Assembly (NCBI RefSeq): GCF_030758345.1
Contig: NZ_JAVAMO010000003.1
Span: forward strand, 186,001 to 250,000
Origin: Ruegeria discodermiae
Lineage (GTDB): Bacteria; Pseudomonadota; Alphaproteobacteria; Rhodobacterales; Rhodobacteraceae
Length of the DNA: 64,000 nucleotides
Direction: 5' to 3'
This document shows positions 18,107 to 27,683 of this stretch, in pieces. The translations under genes and the position numbers were made by a program. The notes under the pieces are model-generated. The model did not search any database, had not been told where the DNA came from, and was given only the letters and a program-made list of their open reading frames with translations. How positions within the stretch are numbered: position 1 is the first letter of the stretch; every line of letters begins with the position of its first letter.

Positions 18107-18555
18107 TGACGCTTTACATCGACGGTGATGCCTGCCCGGTCAAGGCTGAGGCGGAACGGGTGGCCACCCGTCACAAGCTGGCGATGGTGCTGGTCTCGAA
18201 TGGCGGGTTGCGCCCGTCGCAAAACCCTCTGGTGCAGACCGTGGTGGTCGATCAGGGTGCGGATGAGGCCGACAAATGGATCGCCGAGCGCTGCGGCCCG
18301 GGCGACATCGTGATCACCTCAGACATCCCGCTGGCCGCGAAATGCGTCGAGGCCGGTGCGCGCTGCCTTCGGCCCAATGGCGAGGCCTTCACTGCTGCCA
18401 ATATCGGTCAACAGCTTGCGATGCGCGATCTGATGGCCGATCTGCGCGCCGCCAATCCGCTGGGCATGCAGGGCGGCGGCAAAGCCTTTACAAAAGCCGA
18501 CCGCTCCCGTTTTCTGGACGTGTTGGAAAGGGAGGTCCGGGCAGCGACACGCTAG
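18106..18555 (+). CDS. YaiI/YqxD family protein (UPF0178)
   Basis: 149 residues, GTG start whose first base is the last base of the upstream TAG stop. The family motifs [10 protein letters not shown] at the N-terminus, TSDIPLAA in the middle and a GGG-x-A-F-T segment near the end are clear. The fold is PIN-like with conserved Asp residues, suggesting a nuclease-related protein, but the function is not established. It is translationally coupled to sthA. Confidence 0.92.
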   Translation: MTLYIDGDACPVKAEAERVATRHKLAMVLVSNGGLRPSQNPLVQTVVVDQGADEADKWIAERCGPGDIVITSDIPLAAKCVEAGARCLRPNGEAFTAANIGQQLAMRDLMADLRAANPLGMQGGGKAFTKADRSRFLDVLEREVRAATR

Positions 18556-18583
18556 CGGGCACTCACGGCAGAAGGAGCGCGCA

Positions 18584-19204
18584 GTGAAACCACAGGCCGT
18601 CATTTATGACATCGGAAACGTGCTGATCGAATGGCAGCCCGAACGCTATTATGACCGCGTGATCGGCGAGGACCGCCGCCGCGCCATGTTTTCCGAGATC
18701 GATCTGCACGGCATGAACGAGCTGGTGGATCTGGGCGGGCATTTCACCGATACGATCTATGAATGGGTCGACAAATACCCCGAATGGGCTGACGAGATCC
18801 GCCTGTGGCATGACAAGTGGATCGAGATCGCCGCGCCCGAAATCCCTCAATCCGTGCGCCTGCTACGCGCCTTGCGGGCCAATGGCGTGCCGGTTTTTGC
18901 ACTGACCAATTTCGGCATCCAGACCTTCGAGCAGGCCGAACAGGTCTACCCGTTCCTCAGCGAGTTCGACCGCCGCTATATCTCGGGTCACATGAACACC
19001 GTCAAACCGCGCGAGGATATTTATGCGCAGGTCGAGGCCGATTGCGGCGTCGAGCCGCAGGCGCTGCTGTTCACCGACGACATGCCCAAGAACATCGCGG
19101 CCGCTCAGGCCCGCGGCTGGCAGACGCACCATTTCAAGGGGCCACAGGGCTGGGCCGAACGGCTGGTCTCCGATGGTCTAGTGACGCCGGATCAGGCGGC
19201 ATGA
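18584..19204 (+). CDS. HAD family phosphatase (YihX-like)
   Basis: 206 residues, GTG start with a GAAGGAG ribosome site. HAD motif I is IYDIGNVLIEW (the family's first catalytic Asp is at residue 9, with N-V in place of the usual second Asp, as in the YihX/epoxide-hydrolase-like subgroup), motif II ALTNFG, motif III Lys in TVKPRED, and motif IV FTDDMPKN. Cytoplasmic hydrolase for a sugar phosphate or related compound. Overlaps the next gene by ATGA. Confidence 0.9.
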   Translation: MKPQAVIYDIGNVLIEWQPERYYDRVIGEDRRRAMFSEIDLHGMNELVDLGGHFTDTIYEWVDKYPEWADEIRLWHDKWIEIAAPEIPQSVRLLRALRANGVPVFALTNFGIQTFEQAEQVYPFLSEFDRRYISGHMNTVKPREDIYAQVEADCGVEPQALLFTDDMPKNIAAAQARGWQTHHFKGPQGWAERLVSDGLVTPDQAA

Positions 19205-20115
19205 GCATCCCCATCATTCCGTTCGCCGAGGGAGAGGCGCTGCTGGATTGGGTCGAACTGACCCAGGCGCTGGCCGACGGGCACAAGCTGCCCAAGGCCG
19301 AGATCGGCGATACCTTTCTCTATCGCGGACAGGACACGCTGCTGTCACGCGCGGCCTGGATCGACGGACTGGGTATGGCTGTGAAGACCGCGACCGTTTT
19401 TCCCGTAAATCCCGATCACGGCCAGCCGATGATCCATGGCTCGGTGAATCTGTTCGCTGATCGCGATGGCATCCTGTCGGCACTGATCGATTTCCATCTG
19501 GTCACCAAGTGGAAAACCGCCAGTGATAGCCTGCTGGCCGCACTGCACCTGGCTGATCCCGACAGCAAACGCATTCTGATCGTAGGCGCAGGCACAGTGG
19601 GCCAATCGCTCTGCGAAGCCTTCTCAGCGGGCTTCCCGCTGGCCCGCCTGTCGATCTGGAACCGCACCCTGGCCAAGGCCGAAGACCTGGCCAAGGCGGT
19701 TGGGAATGCCGATGTCGCCGCCTCGCTGCCCAATGCGGTGAACGCGGCGGATATCGTGGTCTCGGCCACCATGTCCTCGGACCCGATCATCAAGGGCGCG
19801 TGGCTGCGCCCGGGCCAGCATATCAACTTGATCGGGGCCTATCGCGCGGATATGCGCGAGGCAGATGACGACGCGCTGCGCATGAGCCGGGTCTATGTGG
19901 ACAGTTTTGACACCACAATCGGCCATATCGGCGAGATCAAGACGCCGCTTGATACCGGGGTCATCACCCGCGACGACCTGCTGGCCGATTATTATGATCT
20001 GAGCGCCTTTGCCCGCGATCCCTCAAGACCCACGCTGTTCAAGAATGGCGGCGGCGCGCATCTGGATCTGATGACCAGCCGCTACATTCTGGAAAAATGG
20101 CAGGAGAGCCGATGA
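19201..20115 (+). CDS. Ornithine cyclodeaminase/mu-crystallin family protein
   Basis: 304 residues. A Rossmann domain with VGAGTVGQSL at about 125-135 and the family Lys in GMAVKTATVFPVNP near residue 62 support NAD(P)-dependent imine/amino-acid chemistry, as in ornithine cyclodeaminase, alanine dehydrogenase and iminosuccinate reductase members. The substrate cannot be assigned. ATGA overlaps at both ends tie it to the HAD phosphatase and the alpha/beta hydrolase, forming a tightly coupled set. Confidence 0.9.
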   Translation: MSIPIIPFAEGEALLDWVELTQALADGHKLPKAEIGDTFLYRGQDTLLSRAAWIDGLGMAVKTATVFPVNPDHGQPMIHGSVNLFADRDGILSALIDFHLVTKWKTASDSLLAALHLADPDSKRILIVGAGTVGQSLCEAFSAGFPLARLSIWNRTLAKAEDLAKAVGNADVAASLPNAVNAADIVVSATMSSDPIIKGAWLRPGQHINLIGAYRADMREADDDALRMSRVYVDSFDTTIGHIGEIKTPLDTGVITRDDLLADYYDLSAFARDPSRPTLFKNGGGAHLDLMTSRYILEKWQESR

Positions 20116-21044
20116 TCCTTGTTCTTGTCCTGATCCTGCTGGCTGCAATCGTGGCGCTGCCTTACTACACCGAGGCGCGGCGCAAGGTCATGGATGACGA
20201 AGCCAGACGCGACGCGCCCGGTCACTTCCTGCAATTGTCACAAGGCATCACTCACGTGAAATGGGGCGGTTCCGTGCGCGGGCCGGTCGCGGTCTGCGTG
20301 CATGGGCTGACCACGCCCTCTTTCGTCTGGGACGGCGTGATCGAAGGGCTGGGCGCGATGGGCTACCGGGTGCTGACCTATGACCTCTATGGGCGGGGCT
20401 ATTCGGACCGGCCCGAAGGCAAACAGGACGCCGCGTTTTTCCTCAAACAGCTCGAAGAGGTGCTGGAGGTCGAAGAGGTGAGCGATGAAATCACCCTCAT
20501 CGGCTATTCCATGGGCGGCTCCATCGCGACGTGTTACGCCGCTAAGCACGCCCAAAAGGTCCGCCATCTGGTTCTGATCGCCCCGGCGGGCGTGATGATC
20601 ACGCTTGATCGCGTAACCCGCTTCATCCGCGGCAAGGCGGTGCTGGGCGACTGGCTGATGATGTTGCTGTTCCCCTACAAGCACCGCAAGGAAACCGATG
20701 CCGAACGGGCGCTGCCCTGTTCGGTTCCCGGTATGGCCGACCTGCAGCAGCGCGAGTTGACTTACAAAGGCTTCATCGCGGCGGTTCTGTCCAGCCTGCG
20801 CGGCCTGCTCAGCCAGGAGCTTGAGATCGAACACCGCGAGATCCATCAGGCCGGGCTGCCCGTTTTGGCGATCTGGGGTCAGAAAGACACGACGATCCCA
20901 ATCTCGGCCATGGGCAGGCTCACCAGCTGGAGCCGCATGGCCCGCGAAGAGATGGTCGAGGGCGCCGGGCACGGCCTGACCTATACCCACACCGAACAGG
21001 TGCTGGACATCATGCGCGAGCGGCTGCGCGAAGGTCTGAACTGA
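20112..21044 (+). CDS. Alpha/beta hydrolase with N-terminal membrane anchor
   Basis: 310 residues. An N-terminal hydrophobic helix (about 1-20) is followed by an alpha/beta hydrolase domain: oxyanion VCVHGLTTPS, nucleophile elbow GYSMGGS at about 142-148, Asp in WGQKDTTIP and His in GAGHGLTY. Probably an inner-membrane-anchored esterase or lipase-like enzyme. The ATG at 20112 lies in the ATGA overlap with the upstream gene and has a GGAGAG site. Its stop directly abuts the convergent MFS gene with no spacer. Confidence 0.88.
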   Translation: MILVLVLILLAAIVALPYYTEARRKVMDDEARRDAPGHFLQLSQGITHVKWGGSVRGPVAVCVHGLTTPSFVWDGVIEGLGAMGYRVLTYDLYGRGYSDRPEGKQDAAFFLKQLEEVLEVEEVSDEITLIGYSMGGSIATCYAAKHAQKVRHLVLIAPAGVMITLDRVTRFIRGKAVLGDWLMMLLFPYKHRKETDAERALPCSVPGMADLQQRELTYKGFIAAVLSSLRGLLSQELEIEHREIHQAGLPVLAIWGQKDTTIPISAMGRLTSWSRMAREEMVEGAGHGLTYTHTEQVLDIMRERLREGLN

Positions 21045-22286
21045 TCAGGCGGCCTGCGGGCTGGCGGCTCGGGTCTCGCGGATCGGCAGATGCACCACGG
21101 CGCTGAAGGCCCCCACGGCAACACCCACCCACCAGACAGCGGTGTAGTCGCCATAGATGTCGTACATCCGCCCGCCCAGCCAGACACCCAGGAAGCCGCC
21201 GATCTGGTGGCTGAGGAAGATGAACCCGTAGAGCGTGCCCATGTAACGCAGCCCATAAAGATGCGCGACCAGCCCCGAAGTCAAAGGCACCGTCGCCAGC
21301 CAGAGCGAGCCCATCAGCACCGAGAAGATGATGACCGATGTCGGTGTGATCGGCATCAAAATGAAGACGGCGGCAATGATCGTGCGCGCCGAATAAATCC
21401 CCGCCAACAGGTATTTCTTGGTGAAATGTTTGCCTGCCCAGCCCGCCGTCAGGGTCCCGGCGATATTGGCCAGCCCCACCAGTGACAGCGCCACCGCGCC
21501 CAGCGCCGAGGTTGTGGTGATGCCCATGCCATGCAAGATGCCGCCCACCTCGATCGGGCCGCACATCTCGGCCACAAATGCCGGGAAATGCGCGGTGATG
21601 AAGGCAAGCTGATAACCGCAACTGAAAAAGCCCAGAAAGATCATCGTATAAGACGGATCACGAAACGCTTTTTTTAGAATGGCACTCAGGCTCTCTTCGA
21701 CCTCCTGCTTGCTGGCCGGTGCGGGGGCCTTCATCATCGGCAGGGTCAGCAACAGCGACAGGATCGCGATGGCAAAGATCACAAACACCATCTGCCAGCT
21801 GATGAACCCCAGCATCCATTCGGCAGCAGGCGCGCCGATCACTTGCCCGACGCTGCCCGCAGCGGTGACAACTGCCAGCGCCATCGACCGGTGTTCGTCC
21901 GAGGACGCGCGACCAACCACGCCCAGCACGGTGCCCAGACCTGTCCCGGCGATCCCGAACCCCACCAGCCAGGCATTCAACTGATGCCCCAGCGGGGTGA
22001 CGGAAGCCGCCGACAGCACCATGCCCAGCGCGTAAATCAGCGCGCCCAGAACGATTGCCCGCCGGTCGCCCAGCTTTTCCGCAATCGCGCCAAAGATCGG
22101 CTGCCCGATCCCCCAGGCGAGGTTCTGGATGGCAATCGCCAGCGAAAACTCGGACCGCATCCAGCCGAACTCGTCAGAGACCGGGATCTGGAACACCCCG
22201 AATGAGGCGCGCACCGCAAAGCTCACCGTGATGATGATGCAGCTCACGATCAGGACAGGCGTTATCAGGCGGGAATCATGGGTCAT
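21045..22286 (-). CDS. Major facilitator superfamily transporter
   Basis: 413-residue integral membrane protein with twelve hydrophobic segments and a central hydrophilic loop (about residues 195-215, KAPAPASKQEVEES). The N-terminal half contains the MFS-like loop GAIAEKLGDRRAIVLGAL between helices 2 and 3. The monocarboxylate/oxalate-formate type is the closest resemblance. ATG at 22286 chosen because the upstream extension reads as unstructured basic sequence. Substrate unknown. Divergent from zapE. Confidence 0.88.
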   Translation of the reverse strand: MTHDSRLITPVLIVSCIIITVSFAVRASFGVFQIPVSDEFGWMRSEFSLAIAIQNLAWGIGQPIFGAIAEKLGDRRAIVLGALIYALGMVLSAASVTPLGHQLNAWLVGFGIAGTGLGTVLGVVGRASSDEHRSMALAVVTAAGSVGQVIGAPAAEWMLGFISWQMVFVIFAIAILSLLLTLPMMKAPAPASKQEVEESLSAILKKAFRDPSYTMIFLGFFSCGYQLAFITAHFPAFVAEMCGPIEVGGILHGMGITTTSALGAVALSLVGLANIAGTLTAGWAGKHFTKKYLLAGIYSARTIIAAVFILMPITPTSVIIFSVLMGSLWLATVPLTSGLVAHLYGLRYMGTLYGFIFLSHQIGGFLGVWLGGRMYDIYGDYTAVWWVGVAVGAFSAVVHLPIRETRAASPQAA

Positions 22287-22423
22287 CTGGCATCTCAAAT
22301 CAGGCCGGAGCGAGCCTACGGAGATATGTGCGACGGTCAAATCAGGAGTTTTGCGGGCAACGATCAAGGAAATTGATATGGACGTGCTTTCCAACCCCGC
22401 CCGCCCTGCGCTATGGCTTCGCC

Positions 22424-23482
22424 ATGACGGACCTGACCGCCCTTTATGCTGAACGCGTCGCCGATGGCACCCTGACACCCGATGCGGCGCAGGAGGCGGT
22501 TCTGCCGGAGTTTGAACGCATCTGCGCCGCACTCACCGCCCCCATCAAGCGCGGTCTGTTCCGCAAGGCACCGCCACCGCCCAAGGGGCTGTATTTGTGG
22601 GGCGGGGTCGGTCGCGGCAAATCCATGCTGATGGATATGTTTGTCGACACCTCGGGCGATGTTCCCGTCCGGCGGGTGCATTTCCATGCCTTCATGCAGG
22701 AAATCCACGCCCAGATGCATCATGCCCGCAAGGACGGGGTCGAGGATGCGCTGGCTCCGGTTGCGGAAAAGGTGATCGCCACGGTCAAACTGCTGGCCTT
22801 TGACGAGATGCAGATCACCGACATCACCGACGCGATGATCGTGGGTCGGCTGTTTCAGGCATTGTTCGACGCTGGCGTGGTGGTTGTCACCACCTCGAAC
22901 CGCATCCCCGACGACCTCTATAAGGACGGGCTGAACCGCCAGTTGTTCCTGCCCTTCATCGATCTGATCAAGGATCGGATGCAGGTCTGGGAGATGGTCA
23001 GCCCGACCGACTATCGCCAGAACCGGCTGGAGGCCTCGCAGGTCTATTTCACCCCGATCGGCCCCGAAGCGCGCCAGGAAATCCGCGCTGTCTGGAGCGA
23101 TCTGGCGGGCGGGCCCGCCGAGCCGCTGATCCTGCATGTCAAAGGCCGCGAAGTCACATTGCCCGCCTTCCGCAACGGTGTGGCGCGGGCGACTTTCTAT
23201 GATCTCTGCGGTCACATGCTGGGGCCCGGCGACTATCTGGCGGTGGCCGAAGCGGTGAAGGTTCTGGTGCTGGAGGACATCCCGCGCCTGTCGCGCAACA
23301 ACTTCAACGAGGCCAAGCGCTTCGTTACGCTGATCGACGCGCTATATGAGGCGAAGGTGAAGCTGATCTGCTCGGCTGCGGCGGCACCGGATATGCTCTA
23401 TGTCGAGGGCGAAGGCACGTTTGAATTCGAACGCACCGCCTCGCGCCTGCATGAGATGCAAAGCATCGAATGGGGACGCTGA
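22424..23482 (+). CDS. zapE: Cell division protein ZapE / AFG1-like ATPase
   Basis: 352-residue P-loop ATPase of the AFG1/ZapE family. Walker A GGVGRGKSMLMD at about 59-70, Walker B LLAFDEMQ at about 124-131, and the TSNRIPDDLY sensor segment are clear. In E. coli ZapE acts at the constricting Z-ring; mitochondrial AFG1 aids protein quality control. The ATG at 22424 is the natural family start; an upstream in-frame ATG at 22328 adds unrelated sequence. Followed by a 260-bp gap with no gene seen. Confidence 0.93.
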   Translation: MTDLTALYAERVADGTLTPDAAQEAVLPEFERICAALTAPIKRGLFRKAPPPPKGLYLWGGVGRGKSMLMDMFVDTSGDVPVRRVHFHAFMQEIHAQMHHARKDGVEDALAPVAEKVIATVKLLAFDEMQITDITDAMIVGRLFQALFDAGVVVVTTSNRIPDDLYKDGLNRQLFLPFIDLIKDRMQVWEMVSPTDYRQNRLEASQVYFTPIGPEARQEIRAVWSDLAGGPAEPLILHVKGREVTLPAFRNGVARATFYDLCGHMLGPGDYLAVAEAVKVLVLEDIPRLSRNNFNEAKRFVTLIDALYEAKVKLICSAAAAPDMLYVEGEGTFEFERTASRLHEMQSIEWGR

Positions 23483-23742
23483 CGGCCCCTTCGGACTGAT
23501 CTGACGCCCACAGCGTTCCATTTCAGGCGCGCGCCAAACGCGGCTTTGGTCACGAAGCCCCCGCCCCGTTCTCCACGGAGTTTTGATGTGAACGTGATTG
23601 GCCGCATGAGGCATTGCCCCAGATAATTCCTCATACTGCGCGCTATGTGCTGAACGAGGCGCTTGCAGCGGATCATACCGCCGTGGGCCCATCAGCCGGG
23701 GCGCAGGTCTAATGGTGAAACAGTCTTGCGAAAGGGTCCCCT

Positions 23743-25128
23743 ATGGCATCGGCAATTGGCTCTCGATCCCGGTTATTTCTTGTTGCGTCATGGGTCGCAG
23801 CGTCCCTGTTCTGGTCCCAATCTCTGGGCGCGCAGCAGACCGACCCGTTGCCCGACTATGTGATTGATCAGTACGGCGAACCCCCTGCGATCCCCAGCGG
23901 CCCGTTTTCCGACGCACTGCGCAAAGCGGTGGAAGTGGCCTTTGTCGACAGCATCGCGCAGGAAGCCTGGGGGCGCGATCAGACCCAAGCGATGGAAGAA
24001 ATCGTGGCGTCAAAGGACCCGCGGATTGTCTGGATCATCAGCGATTTGATGCGGTTCGTCTCGGAACCCAATCTGAACGCGACGCTGACCAAAGCGGCCT
24101 CATCCCTGCTGGATACCAAGATCCCTCGGCGCAACAATTGGGGGGCCATCACCGATCATCTGATCGCCTGGGACATCCCCGCCCCGCCCGATTACCTGAA
24201 AACAAAACGCGCCATCTTCACAACCATTCTGCCCGGCTGGGACAAGATCTTTGTCGAGGGGACCATCGACTGGCGTCACGTGTCCTGGGGCGGTGTGCTG
24301 ATCGATGATCGCGCCTATGACAGAACACATGATCCCTGCAATTGCATCCCCGCAGCGGATAACCCCCAAGTCAGTAGCGCCCAGGATGCCACTTGGCTGA
24401 AGGACGACGATATCGTCTTTGGGATCGAGGTGAATGGCGAATACCGCGCCTATCCGCGCCGCATCATGGAAGTGCGCGAAATGGTCAACGATACGCTGGG
24501 CGGGCGCGATCTGGGCATCCCCTATTGCACCTTGTGCGGTGCCGCGCAAGCCTATTTCACCGACGAATTGCCCGCTGGTATCAAGCGGCCGGTGCTGCGC
24601 ACATCGGGGCTGCTGATCCGGTCCAACAAGGTGATGTATGACGTCAATACCTACTCGGTATTCGACACCTTTCTGGGTCACGCCGTCACCGGACCGCTCG
24701 CGAAGAAGAAGCTGAAGCTGAAGCAGGCCACGGTTATCACAACCGACTGGGGCACCTGGAAGAGGGAACACCCCGAGACCACCGTGCTTGTCGAAGCGCT
24801 GGCGCTGGGTCGCGATTTTGACTTCCGCAATGGCCGCGACGCGGATGGCCCGATCTTTCCGGTTGGCGATGTCGATCCCCGTTTGCCGGTGCAGGAAGAC
24901 ATTATCGGCGTTGTGACCGCGTCGGGCAAACCGGTGGCCTTCCAGCGCAGCAAGGCCATCGCTGCCCTAAAGCGGGGCAAGGAAATCGCCTATGAGAACG
25001 TCCGCCTGCAGCTTGATGCGGGGGGCGTAAAGGCGGTTGGTGCGGATGGGTCCGACCTGGGCAGCCATCAGGCCTTCTGGTTTGCCTGGTCCCAGTTCCA
25101 CCCGCAAACCGAACTTTGGCCCGGCTGA
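23743..25128 (+). CDS. DUF3179 domain-containing secreted protein
   Basis: 461 residues with an N-terminal signal peptide (hydrophobic to about residue 27, cleavage near LGAQQ). The DUF3179 domain occupies about residues 220-450; the segment VFGIEVNGEYRAYPRRIM and the Cys pair in IPYCTLCGAA are its hallmarks. The Cys pair could bind metal or form a disulfide. The family's function is unknown; members are exported. AAAGGG ribosome site 7 nt before the ATG. Followed by a hairpin terminator shared with the convergent ctpA. Confidence 0.88.
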   Translation: MASAIGSRSRLFLVASWVAASLFWSQSLGAQQTDPLPDYVIDQYGEPPAIPSGPFSDALRKAVEVAFVDSIAQEAWGRDQTQAMEEIVASKDPRIVWIISDLMRFVSEPNLNATLTKAASSLLDTKIPRRNNWGAITDHLIAWDIPAPPDYLKTKRAIFTTILPGWDKIFVEGTIDWRHVSWGGVLIDDRAYDRTHDPCNCIPAADNPQVSSAQDATWLKDDDIVFGIEVNGEYRAYPRRIMEVREMVNDTLGGRDLGIPYCTLCGAAQAYFTDELPAGIKRPVLRTSGLLIRSNKVMYDVNTYSVFDTFLGHAVTGPLAKKKLKLKQATVITTDWGTWKREHPETTVLVEALALGRDFDFRNGRDADGPIFPVGDVDPRLPVQEDIIGVVTASGKPVAFQRSKAIAALKRGKEIAYENVRLQLDAGGVKAVGADGSDLGSHQAFWFAWSQFHPQTELWPG

Positions 25129-25159
25129 GCACGTTTCGGGCAGCGTGATCTGCACAAGA

Positions 25160-25194
25160 AAGCTGCGCCCGTTACAGGCGCGGCTTGTTTGTTT
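25160..25194 (+). terminator. Terminator between DUF3179 gene and ctpA
   Basis: 10-bp stem with one G-T pair (25160-25169 with 25177-25186), 7-nt loop, followed by a T-rich run (GTTTGTTTT). It lies 32 bp after the DUF3179 stop. Confidence 0.75.
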
Positions 25195-25208
25195 TCACAG
25201 CGATGCGC

Positions 25209-26543
25209 TTAATCGTTGTCGAAGGCCGACAGACCTTTGAGGATGTCGATCGCATAGGCCATCTGATAGTCCTGCTCGCGCAGGGCGGCGGTGGCCTCGA
25301 CCTTGGCGCGATCCTCTTCGATCTGGCGAATCTCGTCCTCGGTCAGGCTGTCATTGTTCAGGCTGCCGCGCAGATCGGCCTCGGACCGGGAGGGACGGTT
25401 GTTCTCTTCTTCTTCCTCCTCCTCGGCGGGCGAGCGGCGGGGCTGCTCCACGATGATGTCAGGGGACACGCCCAGCGCCTGGATCGAGCGCCCGGACGGC
25501 GTGTAATAGCGCGCCGTGGTCAGGCGCATCGCACCCTCGCCCCGCAGCGGCATCACGGTCTGGACCGAGCCCTTGCCGAAGCTCTTGGTGCCCACAACGA
25601 TGGCCCGGCGATGATCCTGCAGCGCCCCCGCGACGATTTCAGAGGCCGAGGCCGAGCCGCCATTGATCAGCACCACGATCGGCTTACCCTCGGCCAGATC
25701 TCCGGCACCGGCGTTGAAGCGTTCGCCATCCTCGGGGTTGCGGCCCCGGGTGGAAACGATCTCGCCCTCTTCCAGGAAAGCGTCCGATACCTTGATCGCC
25801 TGCGTCAGCAGACCACCGGGATTGTTGCGCAGGTCAAGGACAACGCCGTTGATCTTGTCCATACCGCCCGCTTCCTCGACCTGTTCCATCAGGCCCTCTT
25901 GGAGGTTGGCAAAGGTCTGGTCGTTGAAGGTCGTCACCCGCAGCACCACGCTGGTGCCCTCGGTGCGCGCGCGCACGGCGGTCAGCTTGATCGTGTCGCG
26001 GATGATCGAGACATCGAAGGGCTCCTGCTCGCCTTCGCGCACCACGGTGATGACGATCTCGGAGCCCACCGGCCCGCGCATCAAATCCACCGCCTTGTCC
26101 AGGGTCAGGCCCAGCAGGCTTTCGCCGTTCACATGGGTGATGAAGTCGCCCGCCTCGACACCGGCCTCATCAGCAGGCGTGTCATCCATGGGCGAGACGA
26201 CCTTGACGAAGCCCTCTTCCTGCGTGACCTCGATACCCAGACCGCCGAACTCACCCCGGGTCTGCACCCGCATCTGTTCGGCATCGTTTGGCGAGAGGTA
26301 GCTGGAATGCGGATCAAGTGAGGTCAACATGCCATCAATGGCCGCCTCGATCAGTTCGCCAGCCTCGACCTCTTCAACATACTGGATGCGAATCCGTTCG
26401 AATATGTCGCCAAACAGATCAAGCTGTTCATAGACGCCGGCATTGTTCTTGGCTTCCTGCGCGACCAACGGGCCCGCGATTTGTGAAGTGGCGACGATCC
26501 CCGCCAATGAGCCGCTCAGGGCCGCAATCACGAATTTCTTCAT
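25209..26543 (-). CDS. ctpA: C-terminal processing peptidase CtpA (S41)
   Basis: 444 residues: N-terminal signal or anchor (about 1-28), a PDZ domain (about 90-170, GLGIEVTQEEGFVKVVSP), and the S41 protease core with catalytic Ser in GGSASASEI (about 305) and Lys in KSFGKGS (about 330). A long acidic run EEEEEEE near residue 387 precedes a helical C-tail. Periplasmic protease that trims the C-termini of envelope proteins and, with EnvC-like partners, affects murein hydrolases. Last gene of the gpmI-envC-ctpA operon, 6 bp after envC. Confidence 0.95.
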   Translation of the reverse strand: MKKFVIAALSGSLAGIVATSQIAGPLVAQEAKNNAGVYEQLDLFGDIFERIRIQYVEEVEAGELIEAAIDGMLTSLDPHSSYLSPNDAEQMRVQTRGEFGGLGIEVTQEEGFVKVVSPMDDTPADEAGVEAGDFITHVNGESLLGLTLDKAVDLMRGPVGSEIVITVVREGEQEPFDVSIIRDTIKLTAVRARTEGTSVVLRVTTFNDQTFANLQEGLMEQVEEAGGMDKINGVVLDLRNNPGGLLTQAIKVSDAFLEEGEIVSTRGRNPEDGERFNAGAGDLAEGKPIVVLINGGSASASEIVAGALQDHRRAIVVGTKSFGKGSVQTVMPLRGEGAMRLTTARYYTPSGRSIQALGVSPDIIVEQPRRSPAEEEEEEENNRPSRSEADLRGSLNNDSLTEDEIRQIEEDRAKVEATAALREQDYQMAYAIDILKGLSAFDND

Positions 26544-26549
26544 GCTGGT

Positions 26550-27683
26550 TTATCCATCCTTCTCGGTTTGGAACCACGTTTCCGGGTCCACCGGGCTGCC
26601 GCCCTCTCTGACTTCTATATAGAGCGTTTCCGACCGGCCAGTTCCAGTGCCATCACCGCTTAGTGACAAAATCGCGCCGATTTCCGGCCCCGCGCCGCCC
26701 ATCAGGCCCACAGGTGTCCCTTTGGGGATCACCTGCCCGGGCTCGCCATAGACTTCATTGAGCCCCGACAACACAAACAGCAGATCGGGCTGCGGTTCCA
26801 GAATAACGACGTTCCCCAGATCCAGCAGCGGCCCGCGATAGCGGATTGTTGCCGCCGTGGGGGTGGTGACCAGCGCCCGGGGGCGGGTGGCCACCAGCAT
26901 CCCCTCGCGCCTGATGCCCGCCGCGTCCGCCTCACCCGCCCGGTGCAGCAGCACGCCGGCTGCGGGCAGTTCGACCTTGCCCTTGCGTTGAGAGATATCG
27001 GCATTGGTTGCGGCAATCTCTGCCCCCGCAATCTCGGACAAGCCGCTTGCGAAGGCGTCCAGCGTTTCGGTGGACGAGATCAGGATCGCCGTGCGCACCG
27101 GGTCCTCGGTGAAGCGTTTCGGCAGGTCGGTGCGATCCGCGACCGCCTTGCTCAACTCCGCCCGCGCGCTCTGCACGCCGCTGAGCCCCTCCTGCAGGGT
27201 CGCCAGCGCGTTTTCCTGAACTTCGCGCAGATCGCTGACCTCACGCAGATCCTGCGACAAATGCTGAGCGCGCTGGTTCAGGCCCGGCGTCACCTCGGCC
27301 AGCATCATGCCCGAGCGCGCCACACCCAGCGGCCCGGACGGGTGCAGCAGCAGCACCGGCGGCGGCGCGCTTTCCATGGTTTGCAGCACGCCGATCAGTT
27401 GCGAAATCTCTGCCTCGCGGGATTGCAGCCGCGCGGTCAGTTCGGCCTCGCGGATCGCGGCCCGGCGCAGCCCGTCGCGCATCGCCTCCAGCCCGGCCTC
27501 ATAGGCCTGCACCGTCACGGTCAGCGCCCGGACCCGATCGCGCGCGCTGTCGGCCTCGTCCAGCGCCACCGAAGCCTGTTGCAGCATCCGCGACGCCATC
27601 TGCGCGGCCTCGGACGGGTCGGTTTCGGCGCTCACCGCCCCGGCCCAGAGGCAGACCCCGGCTATGGGTCCGGCCCATCTCAT
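26550..27683 (-). CDS. envC: EnvC-like murein hydrolase activator with degenerate M23 (LytM) domain
   Basis: 377 residues: signal peptide (MRWAGPIAGVCLWAGAVSAE), a long coiled coil (about 25-260) and a C-terminal LytM-like domain ending with the EVREGGSPVDPETWF signature of EnvC. The zinc ligands of active M23 peptidases are missing, as in E. coli EnvC, which activates N-acetylmuramyl-L-alanine amidases instead of cutting. The start at 27683 overlaps the gpmI stop by ATGA; longer in-frame starts would read back through gpmI. Secreted, probably acting at the division septum. Confidence 0.92.
   Translation of the reverse strand: MRWAGPIAGVCLWAGAVSAETDPSEAAQMASRMLQQASVALDEADSARDRVRALTVTVQAYEAGLEAMRDGLRRAAIREAELTARLQSREAEISQLIGVLQTMESAPPPVLLLHPSGPLGVARSGMMLAEVTPGLNQRAQHLSQDLREVSDLREVQENALATLQEGLSGVQSARAELSKAVADRTDLPKRFTEDPVRTAILISSTETLDAFASGLSEIAGAEIAATNADISQRKGKVELPAAGVLLHRAGEADAAGIRREGMLVATRPRALVTTPTAATIRYRGPLLDLGNVVILEPQPDLLFVLSGLNEVYGEPGQVIPKGTPVGLMGGAGPEIGAILSLSGDGTGTGRSETLYIEVREGGSPVDPETWFQTEKDG

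Noticed and set aside
26550-27683. Loss-of-function EnvC because metal ligands are missing
   Set aside because: E. coli EnvC also lacks them and works as an amidase activator.
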